From positions 6,448,001 through 6,512,000 of the forward strand of contig CP053155.1 of assembly GCA_014607495.2 (NCBI GenBank): a DNA stretch of 64,000 bases. Reading direction: 5' to 3'. The stretch comes from Carposina sasakii (taxonomy: Eukaryota > Arthropoda > Insecta > Lepidoptera > Carposinidae). How positions within the stretch are numbered: the first letter of the stretch is position 1; each line of letters opens with the position of its first letter. The position numbers and the translations under genes are program-made. The notes below the pieces were generated by a model. It did not search any database, was not told where the DNA came from, and was given only the letters and a program-made list of their open reading frames with translations. This document shows, piece after piece, positions 22,201 to 31,288 of the stretch.

Positions 22201-24849
22201 TCATTAAAATGCTATCGCCGCTAACAGAGACGATAACATCTCTAACTGTCGAGAACCAATTCTGGACCGTTCCAATTGAAATTGTTCAATAATTCGCATG
22301 GCTTTGATCATTAGAAAAGATTCAATAAATGTTTTAAACCGTCCTCCTACACGCAAACTCTGATTTTACCAAACATTTTCCTAGTGAATACTGGGAGCGT
22401 CCTTAAATCCGTGGAACTAACTAAATAGTGCGTAATTGCATTTGTAAAGATCATAAAACGGCAGGCCACCCACACAGGCGCGGGCGCGTGCCCTATGGAA
22501 ACGCAGAGTTATGACACAGGCCTGACATGACTATGCGATCTCGTCGGCTTAACTCTCGAATCATCAAAGAAAACAGTCGGTGAAAAGAGGCTGATTGGTG
22601 TTGTGATTGGTAGAGCAATCGTACTGTCATCGCCGCGCCGCGTGCGCATTGCCGCAAATACAAATCTCGCGTAGAATTAGCAAAGTCAGAGTTGAACCTT
22701 CAATTGTCTGGAGCAGTCAAATTGAACAAGCGGCTAAAGGTATCTACAGCCCAAGCTGTTTCAATGATACCCAAGTTATGATTTCATTCTATAAAAGCAC
22801 ATTGCATCCCCTTATTTACACAACCAATCTTAAAATTTTGCATATGTACATATGGCTTGGAGTATGGAGAAGGACATATCTAACCTATATTCTATAGTCC
22901 ACGCGGATGAAGTTGTGGGCAGCCGGGCAACAGCTAGTCTATATCTATACTAACATTATAAAGAGGTAAACTTTGTTTATTTGCAGCGAATAGGCTCCGA
23001 AACTACTGAACCGATTTCAAAAATTCTTTCACCGTTAGAATCCTTATTGGACCTGGATGAACATAGGAATTTTTTGACATTCCCACGGGAAGGCAACCAA
23101 CGGGAATTCTATATTTTTTACGAAAACCGCTATACATATAAAGCTGAAATCGGGCATATATGGTCATTGGGGACAGCGAGGGAGGACTAAAAACGGATTT
23201 CCCGAAATTCCCACGGGAAGGGGACAAACGTGAATTCATAATTTTTACGACAACCGCGATACATATGAATTTGAAATCAGACCTGTACCTTCATTAGGGA
23301 CTGCGAGGGAGCACTAAGAACGGATTTCCCGAAATTCCCACGGGAAGGTGACTTACGGGAGTTCCAAATTTTTACGAAAACCGCTGTACCTAAAACATAT
23401 GAAGTGGTAGCTAATGTACTGATATGTACCGTGGCGAAGCGAGGGCGGACCACTAGTTATGAATAAAATAGAATGTCCACACTGTTAGAAACTGAGTTAA
23501 TTCTGTGTAGGTAATGTGTAGGGTTTTAGAGTTTCATAATAATTAGTGGTTTACTAATTTACTAATTTCTATAATCCTGAAGATGCCACGGTTGTTGGCG
23601 AAACATATGGAGATTTTGATTTCGGAAACATTGCGATGTATTATCTTGCATGCTAGGTGCTCGGGTCTGGTTTCTCGTGGCGATTGTAGTTAGTGCAAGT
23701 GCCTGTTTTCGCAGTTATGAGTTATTAGATCCGAGGGTCAGTGGAGGGCCCGGTGGTGGGCGCACCCATAGTGAGTGGAAGAAACTGAGGACTTTTAACC
23801 AACTTACTGACGTAAAATGTTGCTACTACTGAAGAAACGAGGTCAAGTATAAGAGACGCATAAATAATGTAGGAAAGAACTAATAATAAACGCGACAGAC
23901 GACAATCCAGACATATGTTTTACGGTCACTGACTATCTCGTAATATTTGTGTTTTTTTTTGTCCTGAAAGCATAATATAATGTATTGAATAACTTATTAT
24001 AGGTTATAGCCTAATACAGGCTGAAATCATTATTAAAGTATGATAACAGTATAAAGCCTATATTAACCTTATAAAGCTTTACCTGGCAACTACACACATT
24101 TCAGATGAAGAATTCTGTGGTTCACAATAATGAAGTCATGCCTCGGCATGAAAGAATGCTTTCACGTACGTAAAGCGTAAAGAGTATTTATTATAGAATC
24201 TTTAACTATTTGATTCATAGTTAGGTACCAATATATTTGTATCTACTTATATGCATTTGATAGCTGCCTACTAGCCGAGGCTCCGGTCTACACGCTACAT
24301 TTGCTACGCATCTGGAAATAGTCGCGCCGATGTTATCTGCCGCTGCCTCGGCCCGGCCGGCCCGCTTCGGCAAATACTACGATGACTCTACATTCTTTTC
24401 AAATTAATGCACTACCACGAATTTATTGATGCAATTTAGTGAACTGATTAATCTTTTCCAGGAATCTCAGCGAAGAAGAGAAGCTTCCGTTCGTGAAGCA
24501 ATCGGATAAATTGCGCATACAACATAAGAAGGACTATCCAGATTACAAATATCAACCGCGGCGGAATGTGAAGCGCGTTCCAACGGCGACGAGGATGAAG
24601 AGAGAGCCTTCACCGGAGCGGGCGCATATCGACTTCTCACGGATAGAAGTGGACGGAACCCAGCTGCTGGCCGACGGCCCGCCGGACGAGGCCGAGCTGG
24701 ACCAGTACCTGAAGCCGGGCGCCGTGCCGGAATACCACGAGCTGCAGCCTCGGTACCCACACTCCCTCACGCACCCGCCGCTGTACGCGCCCGTACCCCC
24801 TCATCTACACCCCTGCGCCGAATGGCAACACTACACGGGTCATCCCTAA
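7145..24849 (+). CDS. Sox100B: SoxE-group HMG-box transcription factor (Sox100B-like)
   Basis: Nuclear SoxE proteins bind ATTGTT-type sites in the DNA minor groove and act in gonad and gut development in flies. Exons are 7145-7257, 21593-21739 and 24462-24849, joined in phase through GTAAGT donors to give 215 residues. Residues 12-37 ([14 protein letters not shown]...) resemble the dimerisation region that SoxE proteins carry before the HMG box. The HMG box spans about residues 47-121: [27 protein letters not shown], then [16 protein letters not shown], the last being the SoxE signature. The start codon has an in-frame TGA at 7127-7129. Oddities: the usual MVWAQ reads MVFAQ; the C-terminal part after the box is only about 94 residues (vertebrate SoxE total about 450-510); and a MITE abuts the stop codon. 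SoxF is the alternative, but the end of the box favours SoxE. Confidence 0.93.
7874..7916 (-). mobile_element. 43-bp minimal Helitron derivative
   Basis: On the minus strand this reads TCTATACATATAA, the 5' terminus of the Helitron family found at 41801-42130. It is followed directly by the family's 3' end, a CGCGGACGGAGTCGCGGGCG hairpin segment and CTAG. The flanks are A before TC and T after CTAG, the expected Helitron target. All internal sequence is missing. Confidence 0.65.
8474..8506. repeat. Terminal fragment of a TIR MITE
   Basis: TATTTGCCTGGCTGTCAC followed by ATCCTGTATA matches the inverted terminus of the MITE at 16282-16759 and the fragment at about 38327-38366. Confidence 0.5.
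9805..10220. repeat. Minisatellite, three copies of a 136-140 bp unit
   Basis: GCACTTTGTTGGCT begins units at 9805, 9941 and 10081. Each unit contains CAGATAGAGCTCTTTT, AGCTCT-ATCTTCAAGC and CCAGCAGCA...ATTTTTATCATT. Copies 2 and 3 are closest to each other. It lies in SoxE intron 1, and its short open frames are not coding. Confidence 0.9.
11497..11722 (+). mobile_element. Non-autonomous Helitron, 226 bp
   Basis: It starts TCCTACTAATATATTATAAA after an A. It ends with a CGCGGACGAAGTCACGGGCG segment and CTAG before a T. The start matches the Helitron at 60628, and both have the CGCGAAAGTTTGTG motif just inside the 5' end. Confidence 0.8.
11758..12573. repeat. 14-bp target site duplication around an RTE insertion
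   Basis: GGCCTTTACGGTAA is present at 11758-11771 and again at 12560-12573, exactly flanking the LINE fragment. It marks target-primed insertion. Confidence 0.85.
11772..12559 (-). mobile_element. 5'-truncated RTE-type LINE with open reading frame
   Basis: The minus strand has one open frame reading from [12 protein letters not shown] (the catalytic Asp pair of reverse-transcriptase motif C) through YVYLGQTV and [10 protein letters not shown] to the RTE C-terminal region ([46 protein letters not shown]). It ends in TGA at 11778-11780 with an ATGA-rich tail. The 5' end is cut inside the reverse transcriptase at the target duplication. Absence of stops or frameshifts over about 260 codons suggests a fairly recent insertion. 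It cannot move by itself. It lies antisense within SoxE intron 1. Confidence 0.93.
12574..14654. other. SoxE intron 1, middle part
   Basis: AT-rich intron with no recognisable exon or intact element. Short open frames at 13072-13287 and 13207-13464 overlap on opposite strands and show no family resemblance. Confidence 0.5.
14655..14905 (-). mobile_element. Old RTE-type LINE fragment
   Basis: The minus strand encodes [19 protein letters not shown] and, in other frames, the 3'-terminal segment seen in the copy at 11772-12559. Frameshifts and deletions show that it is much older. Confidence 0.8.
16282..16759. mobile_element. TIR MITE, about 480 bp
   Basis: The left end ACAGGGTGTTTGTGACAACC is the inverted counterpart of the right end GGCTGTCACACACATCCTGT. 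The similarity extends about 30 bp on each side (CAGGCCAATATT against AGTATTTGCCTG). No transposase is encoded. Related ends occur at 8474 and 38327. Confidence 0.65.
17840..17965 (-). mobile_element. LINE 3'-end fragment (Jockey/CR1-like)
   Basis: TTCTTTATTGTACACA, followed by AATGTACAAATGCGAGCTTAT and GAGATTTCTTCCAGC, matches the 3' end of the longer LINE remnant at 44365-45372. Confidence 0.65.
17966..19611. other. SoxE intron 1, distal part
   Basis: No gene or complete element recognised. AT-rich sequence with scattered short open frames on both strands. Confidence 0.45.
19612..19882 (+). repeat. Interspersed repeat, family B, copy 1
   Basis: GGGCATACTGTACAAGTCAG, GGCGATGGGCTGACCACTG and CCTACCCCGTAAGGGATAAA form a block of about 270 bp, found in inverted orientation at 47968-48209. 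It has the look of a LINE or SINE segment common in moth genomes. It has no coding potential that I can assign. Confidence 0.75.
19990..20068 (+). mobile_element. Helitron 3'-end remnant
   Basis: TTTTCCGGAATA, then CACGCGGATGAAGTCGCGGG, corresponds to the 3' end of the Helitrons elsewhere in the window. The final CTAG is mutated. Confidence 0.5.
20930..21100. promoter_or_regulatory. GC-rich island in SoxE intron 1
   Basis: GC-rich non-repeat sequence with a GCGCGCGCC run and a CCAAT box, about 0.5 kb before exon 2. It could be an internal promoter or an enhancer. There is no direct evidence beyond composition and position. Confidence 0.25.
21593..21739 (+). CDS. Sox100B: SoxE exon 2 (first half of HMG box)
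   Basis: A TTACAG acceptor is followed by 147 bases encoding the first two helices of the HMG box, up to GSMW, and then a GTAAGT donor. The splice site falls inside the HMG box after the conserved Trp of helix 2. The FMVF sequence here replaces the FMVW found in nearly all Sox proteins; the codon is TTC, two base changes from TGG. Confidence 0.95.
22085..22350. promoter_or_regulatory. Possible intronic enhancer with Sox-type sites (SoxE intron 2)
   Basis: A non-repeat block contains two ATTGTT cores (22192-22197 and 22281-22286). The first is also a forkhead-like TGTTTAC, and the second sits in a near palindrome ATTGAAATTGTTCAAT. SoxE proteins bind such sites, so autoregulation is conceivable; this is inference only. 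Confidence 0.22.
22888..22937 (+). mobile_element. Helitron 3' terminus
   Basis: CCACGCGGATGAAGTTGTGG, then GGGCAACAGCTAG, is the canonical moth Helitron 3' end, here abutting the 5' end of the next Helitron with no bases between. Confidence 0.6.
22938..23456 (+). mobile_element. Non-autonomous Helitron with internal tandem repeats
   Basis: It begins TCTATATCTATACTAACATT and ends GGCGGACCACTAG before T. The base before it is the final G of another Helitron's CTAG rather than A, so the two are joined head to tail. Most of its interior is the 127-bp tandem repeat listed separately. Confidence 0.65.
23064..23440 (+). repeat. About 127-bp tandem repeat, three units, inside a Helitron
   Basis: TTCCCACGGGAAGG recurs with starts of the common TCCCACGGGA core at 23081, 23209 and 23336. 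Each unit continues with a GGGAATTC-like motif, TTTTTACGAAAACCGC and GGGGACAGCGAGGGAG. Confidence 0.85.
23470..23830 (-). repeat. Copy of the foldback repeat found at 58415-58850
   Basis: CCTGAAGATGCCACGGTTGT, GTGCTCGGGTCTGGTTTCTC and GGGTCAGTGGAGGGCCCGG are inverted relative to 58430-58680. It lies in SoxE intron 2, and its 60-codon open frame (23650-23832) is part of the repeat. Confidence 0.7.
24462..24849 (+). CDS. Sox100B: SoxE exon 3 (end of HMG box, C-terminal tail, stop)
   Basis: The acceptor TTTTCCAG leads into [20 protein letters not shown], the third helix and the basic tail of the box. The remaining tail is acidic and then rich in Pro, His and Tyr. The stop is TAA at 24847-24849, and the inverted-repeat element begins within about 6 bases of it, so the 3' UTR must be largely transposon sequence. 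Confidence 0.95.
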
Positions 24850-24852
24850 ACG

Positions 24853-25240
24853 AGATTCGGCGGAAAAAGCGGGAAGCCGCTGTAATATTTTGTGAAAATC
24901 AAAATTTTTATTTGTAAATGGCTTGCATGTGCCCATAAAGTGATGTTTGCTGGTAAAGAAGTTATATTTTGTTTACTTCTTATGTGATTCTAGTGCATGT
25001 GCATAGTTTTATATGCAGGTAAGCTAAGTAATAGGTACTTGAGTTGGAATACGATCTCTTCGTGGGCTCATGTAAGTTGTTATTGCAATTTTTCTGATTT
25101 TTACAAATTTTACTGTTTCCATTTATCATCATTATCATCCATCATCAATTTAGAATTCATTTTTATTAAAGACGGGCTTTATGGGCATAGTTCCCTTTGC
25201 GTTTCGGGCATAGTTCCCTTTGCGTTTCCTTCGGGATAAA
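24853..25240. mobile_element. Half of the palindromic MITE, abutting the SoxE stop
   Basis: GATTCGGCGG..., ATGGCTTGCATGTGCCCATA and GGGCATAGTTCCC match the left arm of the full element at 35213-35998. The right arm is missing. Any SoxE mRNA continuing past the stop would include this sequence, and possibly take its polyadenylation site from it or from sequence beyond it. Confidence 0.75.
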
Positions 25241-25242
25241 AA

Positions 25243-25316
25243 AGCTTATCATGTTATTGCCTTTTGGATCGTTTAGGGATGCCTAAACGATCCAAAAGGC
25301 GATAACATGATAAGCT
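25243..25316. repeat. Near-perfect 35-bp stem hairpin
   Basis: AGCTTATCATGTTATTGCC...CGTTTAGG, a four-base loop GATG, then CCTAAACG...AACATGATAAGCT. Only one stem position is non-Watson-Crick, and it becomes G-U in RNA. It sits at the broken end of the MITE half and is probably a product of its rearrangement. Confidence 0.85.
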
Positions 25317-26867
25317 CCCGAAATTTTTTGACAAATGAAAATAGGTCACCATCCCATGTCTTGTAAATACGCAGTTATCTACACGCGGTGCCGCAGCTGA
25401 TCGGACTCAGTCCGTAGAAAGAAGCAATAGTGCACGTGTGCTTAATCAAAAGCAAACGTTTGATATTATTATCCTTGAGTTATATCATGTTATTATAATT
25501 TTTACTATGTATGTAGGCAGTTAGTTAGAGCGTCTTTATTTAGACTATTTATTTTATGAATGTCGTTAGGACACCTATAAGGTATTGCAAAATTTACTTT
25601 TAAAAATCTTGCTAAGAGTTCATCATTTGCCAGTTTATAATATTTTAAAAAAAGTTAAGTTTATTATGTACTCAATGTAGTATCGTTATTTTTTATTTGC
25701 GTAGTTATTTTTTAATTTCTCAGATAAGCATATACCTAAGAACCCTGTAAAAGAGTTAGGTAACATTATTTACGAAGATATGTAAGTAAGTAGGTACCTA
25801 AAATATCTAATAGTTTTATATTTATCGGTGAACTTTGAATATGTCGGTACTATTTCTTTAGTGCATTATTATAAGGTACCTATTATGATAACTGGATCGT
25901 GCATCAAATACACAGCAGCGTGTAGGAACTGCCACAAAATCTTGTTTTGTATTGCTCTGCATACTTATATACTTGAGAATAGTTAAACCGATTCTAGACC
26001 TTAGTCAAAATATGTGGCACAGCTGTTTTGTTAGAACTAAAATGTTAAACAGAAAACTAAGAGACAGTGATTGTTTTACCTTACGCCTTTGTAAAATGGC
26101 AAAGCTTTGTAAAATTTTGACTGTAAAAAAACTCGGCTCTACATAAGGTCTGGTACTTTTTGACAATACAATGGTCTCATCTTTGGAACATTTTATATGA
26201 AATGTTTTTGGTGGGTTAGGTATTTTACTTTTTGGAATGGAGCGGGCAACACCTACCGATAGAGTTTTTTGAAGACGATTATACATAAAATAAGCACTGA
26301 AACAACTAATAGTAGTATGTAAGTAGGTAGGTCTGTTATATTCTTATACATGGCTAGATAGCGAATAAGTTACTCTAAATGGGTAGATTATTTTATGTTT
26401 ATAGAAATAGTGGGTAAAAGTAAATAGTGCTTTATAAAATTCCTCCGTTCCCAAAGTTTATAATAGGTGTAAGTAATTTAAAAATGTTTTACTGTTATAT
26501 TTAAATACTTTTGTGATTAATTAAGTGTATGTTATAAGTAATAACTCTATTGAATTAAAATGTTTTGTAAATATCACACGGTTTTTTTAACGCACGTAAT
26601 TCTCTCCCTATAATTATAGGCAATCCGCAATAGGCACTTAATTTTTGACAGAGGTATTATTTTATAGGTCTAGGTAAATAGGTACTAACTTACTATAAGT
26701 AAATGATGATGCAAGACTGCAATATTTATGTCCTATAAATATGTCAAATAATAAGTAATGCTACAAAACAAGTTTTACATTTTTAAGCCACATCAGGGAA
26801 ATGGGAAAGGCTTAATTTGGTAGAGTTATTGCGTAACTCGTACCTACTCGTATCTGGGACCAAAGTG
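25317..26867. other. Spacer with no recognised gene
   Basis: AT-rich sequence downstream of SoxE. It may hold the distal 3' UTR. No open frame with family resemblance was seen. Confidence 0.45.
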
Positions 26868-27293
26868 CAGTGTTGCCACCTTAGCCCTGTTCGAGCTAGA
26901 TCTACTGTGTTTAAACTCGTTTTTTCTTGTTTTAGCCCGAAAAGAGTAATCAAGCCCTTTTCAAGCGATATGAAAACTTCGCACCACTATTACCAAGTTG
27001 TGAAACAATTTTCGTCAGTCACACTTTATGATCACTTATTCGGTATAGTTTTAATTTTTTATAGCAACATTGGTAACCCTGCCTAATCTTTCAGCTTCTT
27101 TACCAAGTTTCTTTCTAAGTATAAATAAATTTAACTTTAACTCGTGAGCGTAAATTTGTTTCATAATATACAAATAAATGTTAATTTTTGCATTTGTATT
27201 TATGTTTAGACCTTTCTAGCATCACTTTTGCTAAATCTAGCCCTTTTTAGCTTGTTCGACTGCCCTTTTCCAAAAACTGAGGTGGCAACACTG
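26868..27293. mobile_element. hAT-type MITE, 426 bp
   Basis: The left end CAGTGTTGCCACCTTAG and right end CTGAGGTGGCAACACTG form a 17-bp inverted repeat with one mismatch. They are flanked by an identical 8-bp duplication CCAAAGTG at 26860-26867 and 27294-27301. The CAGTG start and 8-bp duplication are hAT hallmarks. The interior has no transposase; a copy of the AGCCCTTTT-type subterminal motif occurs near each end. Confidence 0.9.
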
Positions 27294-27301
27294 CCAAAGT
27301 G

Positions 27302-28617
27302 TATCATCAAACTTTTATGAAAAACATCAAAAATCCGAATCCATAATCCACAAATAAAAATGTTATAGACAAAACTATTTAAGTTGGTATTTCAGTATTT
27401 TACAAGAAAAAAAATTAAGTTATCAAAGTACCAAATATGTATCTAGGTATTATGTACTACATTATGTTTAAATGGCTAGCTCTTCATCTATCCAGCTACA
27501 TTCCATATCGTAAGGACGTATTCGTTATCCAAACTTAAATTGCACAAAATTCAGACGCATCTTCGAATTAATGAGATATCAGGTCGTTCCTGGAACCGTT
27601 ATCCGTCCGACCCCAGCTTCCGGCGGGTCGCGCCCGCCCACCACAAGGAGCCTTGTTCGACCCCCTATCTTATCTCACACATTTTCGCGACAGACCGTAA
27701 TGAGCCCAATAAATTGATCGATAAGTTGTGCAATTAAGATTCCTTAAGAGCATTTTAAAATGGAATTGTTTTTGAGTTATTGGCTTCGTAATTTGTCTTT
27801 GACGACCTGAGATATTGAATTTACAGACAGCATAGAGCATAGAAAACCAATGCTCCATTTTGGTTTGTAGGTACTGAAGAGCGGCGTTGTGCACTTTCCT
27901 GCACAGGTATTTCTACTTACAAGTATTATGAAAACCTAGGTAGGTACATACCTAAATTAAATTTAGGATTTTTCCTAAAAGCAATCTTTGCTAAAAGAAT
28001 GGTTAAATTTTAATTCTTCTGAGTAGATAAGTAAGTATATCTAACTGCATCATGAAACCCGAATAAAGTTTTTCGTACTTGTTATTCAACGGCTGTGTTC
28101 TCAAAATGGGTTAGCCAGAACTGCAGGATCATAAAGGACATCACACAGCCACCCAATATAGCGAGGTCAGATGTAAATAATCAGTGACAAGTCACTGAGC
28201 AAGCTCATCACCTGAGAGAATGCCCAAGTTCCTATCCTAACTATAATAAACGTGGATTTTTGTAAGAATGTAGGTACCTATGTATTGTGCGTAAGGATGT
28301 GAAGATGTTACGAAGGTGGTTTATATTTACTTATTAGAAGTTAGCCTGAGTAGATAGGTAAGTGGTCTAGTAGAACAGATGATCTAATCAGCTAAAACTG
28401 AAAATACCTGGCTAGCTACTATGCTTCCCGTGATTACAAACTACAACAATGTGTCTCCGTAAAGCGTAACTGTTCACAGTTAGACACTCAACACACAGTC
28501 GACACATGTCAACAGGCAAATTATGTCTTAATTTCTAAGATCCTCCCATAAAAAAAACAACACAAAAAGAGGGAATTTTAATTTGAAATGGTGCAATCTG
28601 CAATATTAAGATTTATG
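27302..28617. other. Spacer with no recognised gene
   Basis: It includes a GC-richer stretch at 27585-27680 (CCCCAGCTTCCGGCGGGTCG) with a short open frame that I do not recognise. The rest is AT-rich. Confidence 0.4.
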
Positions 28618-28730
28618 CAAATTGCACGCGGACCGGCGCGCGGCGCGTGCGCTGGCGGCGCGGGTAGGGTTTCACATAGGTCGCACATGGGCTCCGCGAA
28701 CAGTGGTATCTCTCACCGCGTTTTTTGTGG
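28618..28730. promoter_or_regulatory. Isolated CpG-rich island
   Basis: A run dominated by GCGCGCGGCGCGTGCGC-type sequence stands alone in AT-rich spacer. It belongs to no repeat recognised in this window. It might be a promoter or the 5' exon of an unseen transcript. No coding evidence. Confidence 0.25.
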
Positions 28731-28830
28731 CCCTACACATCAGATATTAATTACCGGGGTGGGTATTGCACGCAAAATTTTACGCTTTAATCTGGTACTT
28801 TTTGTGCTCTATTTATTTTACTGATCGTTA

Positions 28831-28930
28831 AGGATATTTTGTAACTTCTCACATTACCAACCTCCTTGAAACTCTGTGATTATTACCAGTTTCAAGAAGG
28901 TCAGCATTGTGAGAAATTATATAATATCCT
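28831..28930 (+). ncRNA. Candidate microRNA-like hairpin, about 100 nt
   Basis: AGGATATT (28831-28838) pairs with AATATCCT (28923-28930), TTCTCACA (28846-28853) with TGTGAGAA (28908-28915), and an 11-base segment CTCCTTGAAAC with GTTTCAAGAAG with one mismatch. The loop is CTGTGATTATTACC. Paired blocks separated by small internal loops resemble a pre-miRNA. A degenerate MITE could look the same, and I recognise no known mature miRNA. Confidence 0.3.
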
Positions 28931-30028
28931 CATTTACTTATACAGAAAATTAGGGAAATGTGCAATTTTCTATATGCACATGACATTACTACCGAATATT
29001 CTCCTTCAGTACCACATCATTATGATTAGGTACTTAATCATAGTCTAAAGTATATAGGCAACCAAGAAATTAGGCTAAGTCAAACGGGAATCTCTCTGTT
29101 AGGTTAGGTTAGTATAAAGCTAAAAAGTACTTTTGCGCGGACATAATCCAAGCCCCCGAGAGTATTTCAAGTGGGTACAGCAGTGCGTGTGAATCCTGCT
29201 GCGCCGGAGTCCGCGGGTAAGCTGATACCGCGACGTCTGGTGAATATCGCTGAGAAATCAAATCCTGCAGTGGTAGGTAGATACTTACAGACCGACATGT
29301 GGAGATAGTTGCTAAACCGAGGATTTATTATTGTAATCAACATAATACTTATATATCTACCTACTAATATATGGTGGTAATACATGGTGTTACAGAAGGG
29401 ACAGAACATGTGCGAAATGCTATGTCAGCTAATAATCCATAAATAGAGACATAATAGGACAGGCCCACAAAATTTAAAATATAAAATCATATCTTAATTT
29501 GAATAGATTCTATGAACATTCCTAAGTATTTAGGAAAATACATGTCAATAATATCTGGATAAATTATTTGCCTATAGCTCCTGAACCAGCTGACGAATAT
29601 CGTCAGTTTGAATATCTACTATTCGCGTAGATAGGTATACGTACGAGTAGGTACTGCTCATACTTTAATACTACCTACCTACCTACACAAAAAACAACCT
29701 TCCTTGTGATCGTTCATATTTGGAAAATATATACTTAACTCGTCTTGAAGCAGCTATACCTATATGTAGCGAACTGGTCGATGAATATCGTTAGTTTTTG
29801 TACTGTTTATTGTGTAAAACCCATAATTATTGTATCCCTGTTGGAACTTGTGTTACATGCTGTATGGGTTCCTAAGCGAGTGAGACGAACAATAATGTAA
29901 GTATTATTAGCCGAAATTTGATAACTCTAGGGGAATTCCCCTAAACTAGGGTCCTGTTTTCCCAGGACATGTCCTGCTTTTTGACCTGTCCTGGATAGTT
30001 TTTAAGCATCGTCCTGAGTTTTAAGAGT

Positions 30029-30170
30029 CCTGACACATTCGCTGCCGGCAGATTTTCTAAGGGTGCCGACATCGGGTCAACGCCTAGTGCCATGTGCCTA
30101 GCGTCAGCGGCACCTCTAGAAAACCTAAAAGAAGCAAATACATAGTCATCGGCGGCGCTGAATGTGTCAA
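30029..30170. repeat. Foldback repeat of about 140 bp inside the hAT-like element
   Basis: TGACACATTCGCTGCCGGCA at the left is inverted at the right as GGCGGCGCTGAATGTGTCA. Inner arms TTTTCTAAGGGTGCCG and GGCACCTCTAGAAAA also pair. A second, internally nested small element is likely. Confidence 0.6.
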
Positions 30171-30466
30171 AGACCTATGTTTTGAAATTTGCACGCCATT
30201 AACTCTCTCCAATCAAATTGTCACTGGGCTCTCATATGTAGGTATAGCTCTGCTAGAGGCTCGTAGAGTCCACACGTGACCAAAATGCTGGCTGCTACTT
30301 AGGCCAAAGAATAAGCATAGCCATTCAGCGCGGCAACGCAGCCAGCATTTCGGGCAAGCTACCTGATAAGGTAGATCGGCAGACCATCTTGTAAAAATTT
30401 GGATGGTCAACCGACCTCCCACAGGTACGCCATAGATCTAAGTAGTTCTAAGTTAGCTATTACACA

Positions 30467-31288
30467 TCTATATACTTAATAATATATATAATAATATTAT
30501 AAAGCTGAAGAGTTTGTTTGTTTGTTTGTTTGATTGAACGCGCTAATCTCCGGAACTACTGGGTCGAATTAAAAAATTCTTTTTGTGTAGGATAGTCCAT
30601 TTATCGAGGAAGGCTTTAGGCTATATATCATCACAGTGCGACCAATAGGGACGAAGAATAAGAGGAAAATGTGGAAAAAACGGGGAAAATTATTCAACTT
30701 TGGAGACTTCCGTTGCGTGCGCTGCGTAAACGGTTCAAGTTATCCAAAAAATATGTATGAAAGAATAAAATGACGTAGAAATGATATGAAAGAAAAAAAT
30801 TGAAGGTCTAGACTGCCTGATGCAGAACCCTTATCAGCCCAGCTAAACTTTGAGAGATATGAAAATACCGTCTTAGGAAAAGTTGCTCAGCATGATAAGC
30901 ACTTACTAATAACGTAATAAAATTGAAGGTCTAGATAACCTGATGCAGAACCCTTAACAGCCCAGCTAAATTTTGAGAGATATGAAAATACCATCTTAGG
31001 AAAAGTTATTCAACATTTTAAAAGAATTCAATTCCCTGTTAAGTTATCTTTTGCTGTAACAATTAATAAATCACAGGGGCAAACGTTTAAACACGTTGGA
31101 ATTGACTTACGTCAAGACTGCTTTTCACACGGCCAATTATATGTCGCGTTATCAAGATCGGGTTGCGGAGAAAATCAGTATGTTCTTCTGCCACAAGAAA
31201 ATAAAACAAAAAATATAATTTACGCAGAAGTACTTTAAAATATTTTATTCTGTTTGTTGACGCGGACGAAGTCGCGGGCAACAGCTAG
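30467..31288 (+). mobile_element. Helitron with degraded helicase sequence
   Basis: It begins TCTATATACTTAATAATATA after A and ends GTCGCGGGCAACAGCTAG before T. It inserted between A and T inside the hAT-like element. Two similar tracts (TGAAGGTCTAGA...GATGCAGAACCCTTA, at about 30801 and 30924) show an internal partial duplication. Confidence 0.8.
31024..31238 (+). pseudogene. Pif1-type helicase C-terminus (Helitron remnant)
   Basis: Conserved blocks [26 protein letters not shown] and YVLLPQ are the last helicase motifs of Helitron Rep/Hel proteins and eukaryotic Pif1. About 71 codons up to a TAA are open, but everything upstream (Rep domain and the Walker motifs) is missing, so it is a relic. 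Confidence 0.88.

Noticed and set aside
24467..24770. Minus-strand frames of 72 and 97 codons
   Set aside because: They are antisense to SoxE exon 3.
29098..29116. Short (TTAGG)n-like run, the insect telomere motif
   Set aside because: Only about three units; too short to mean an interstitial telomere.
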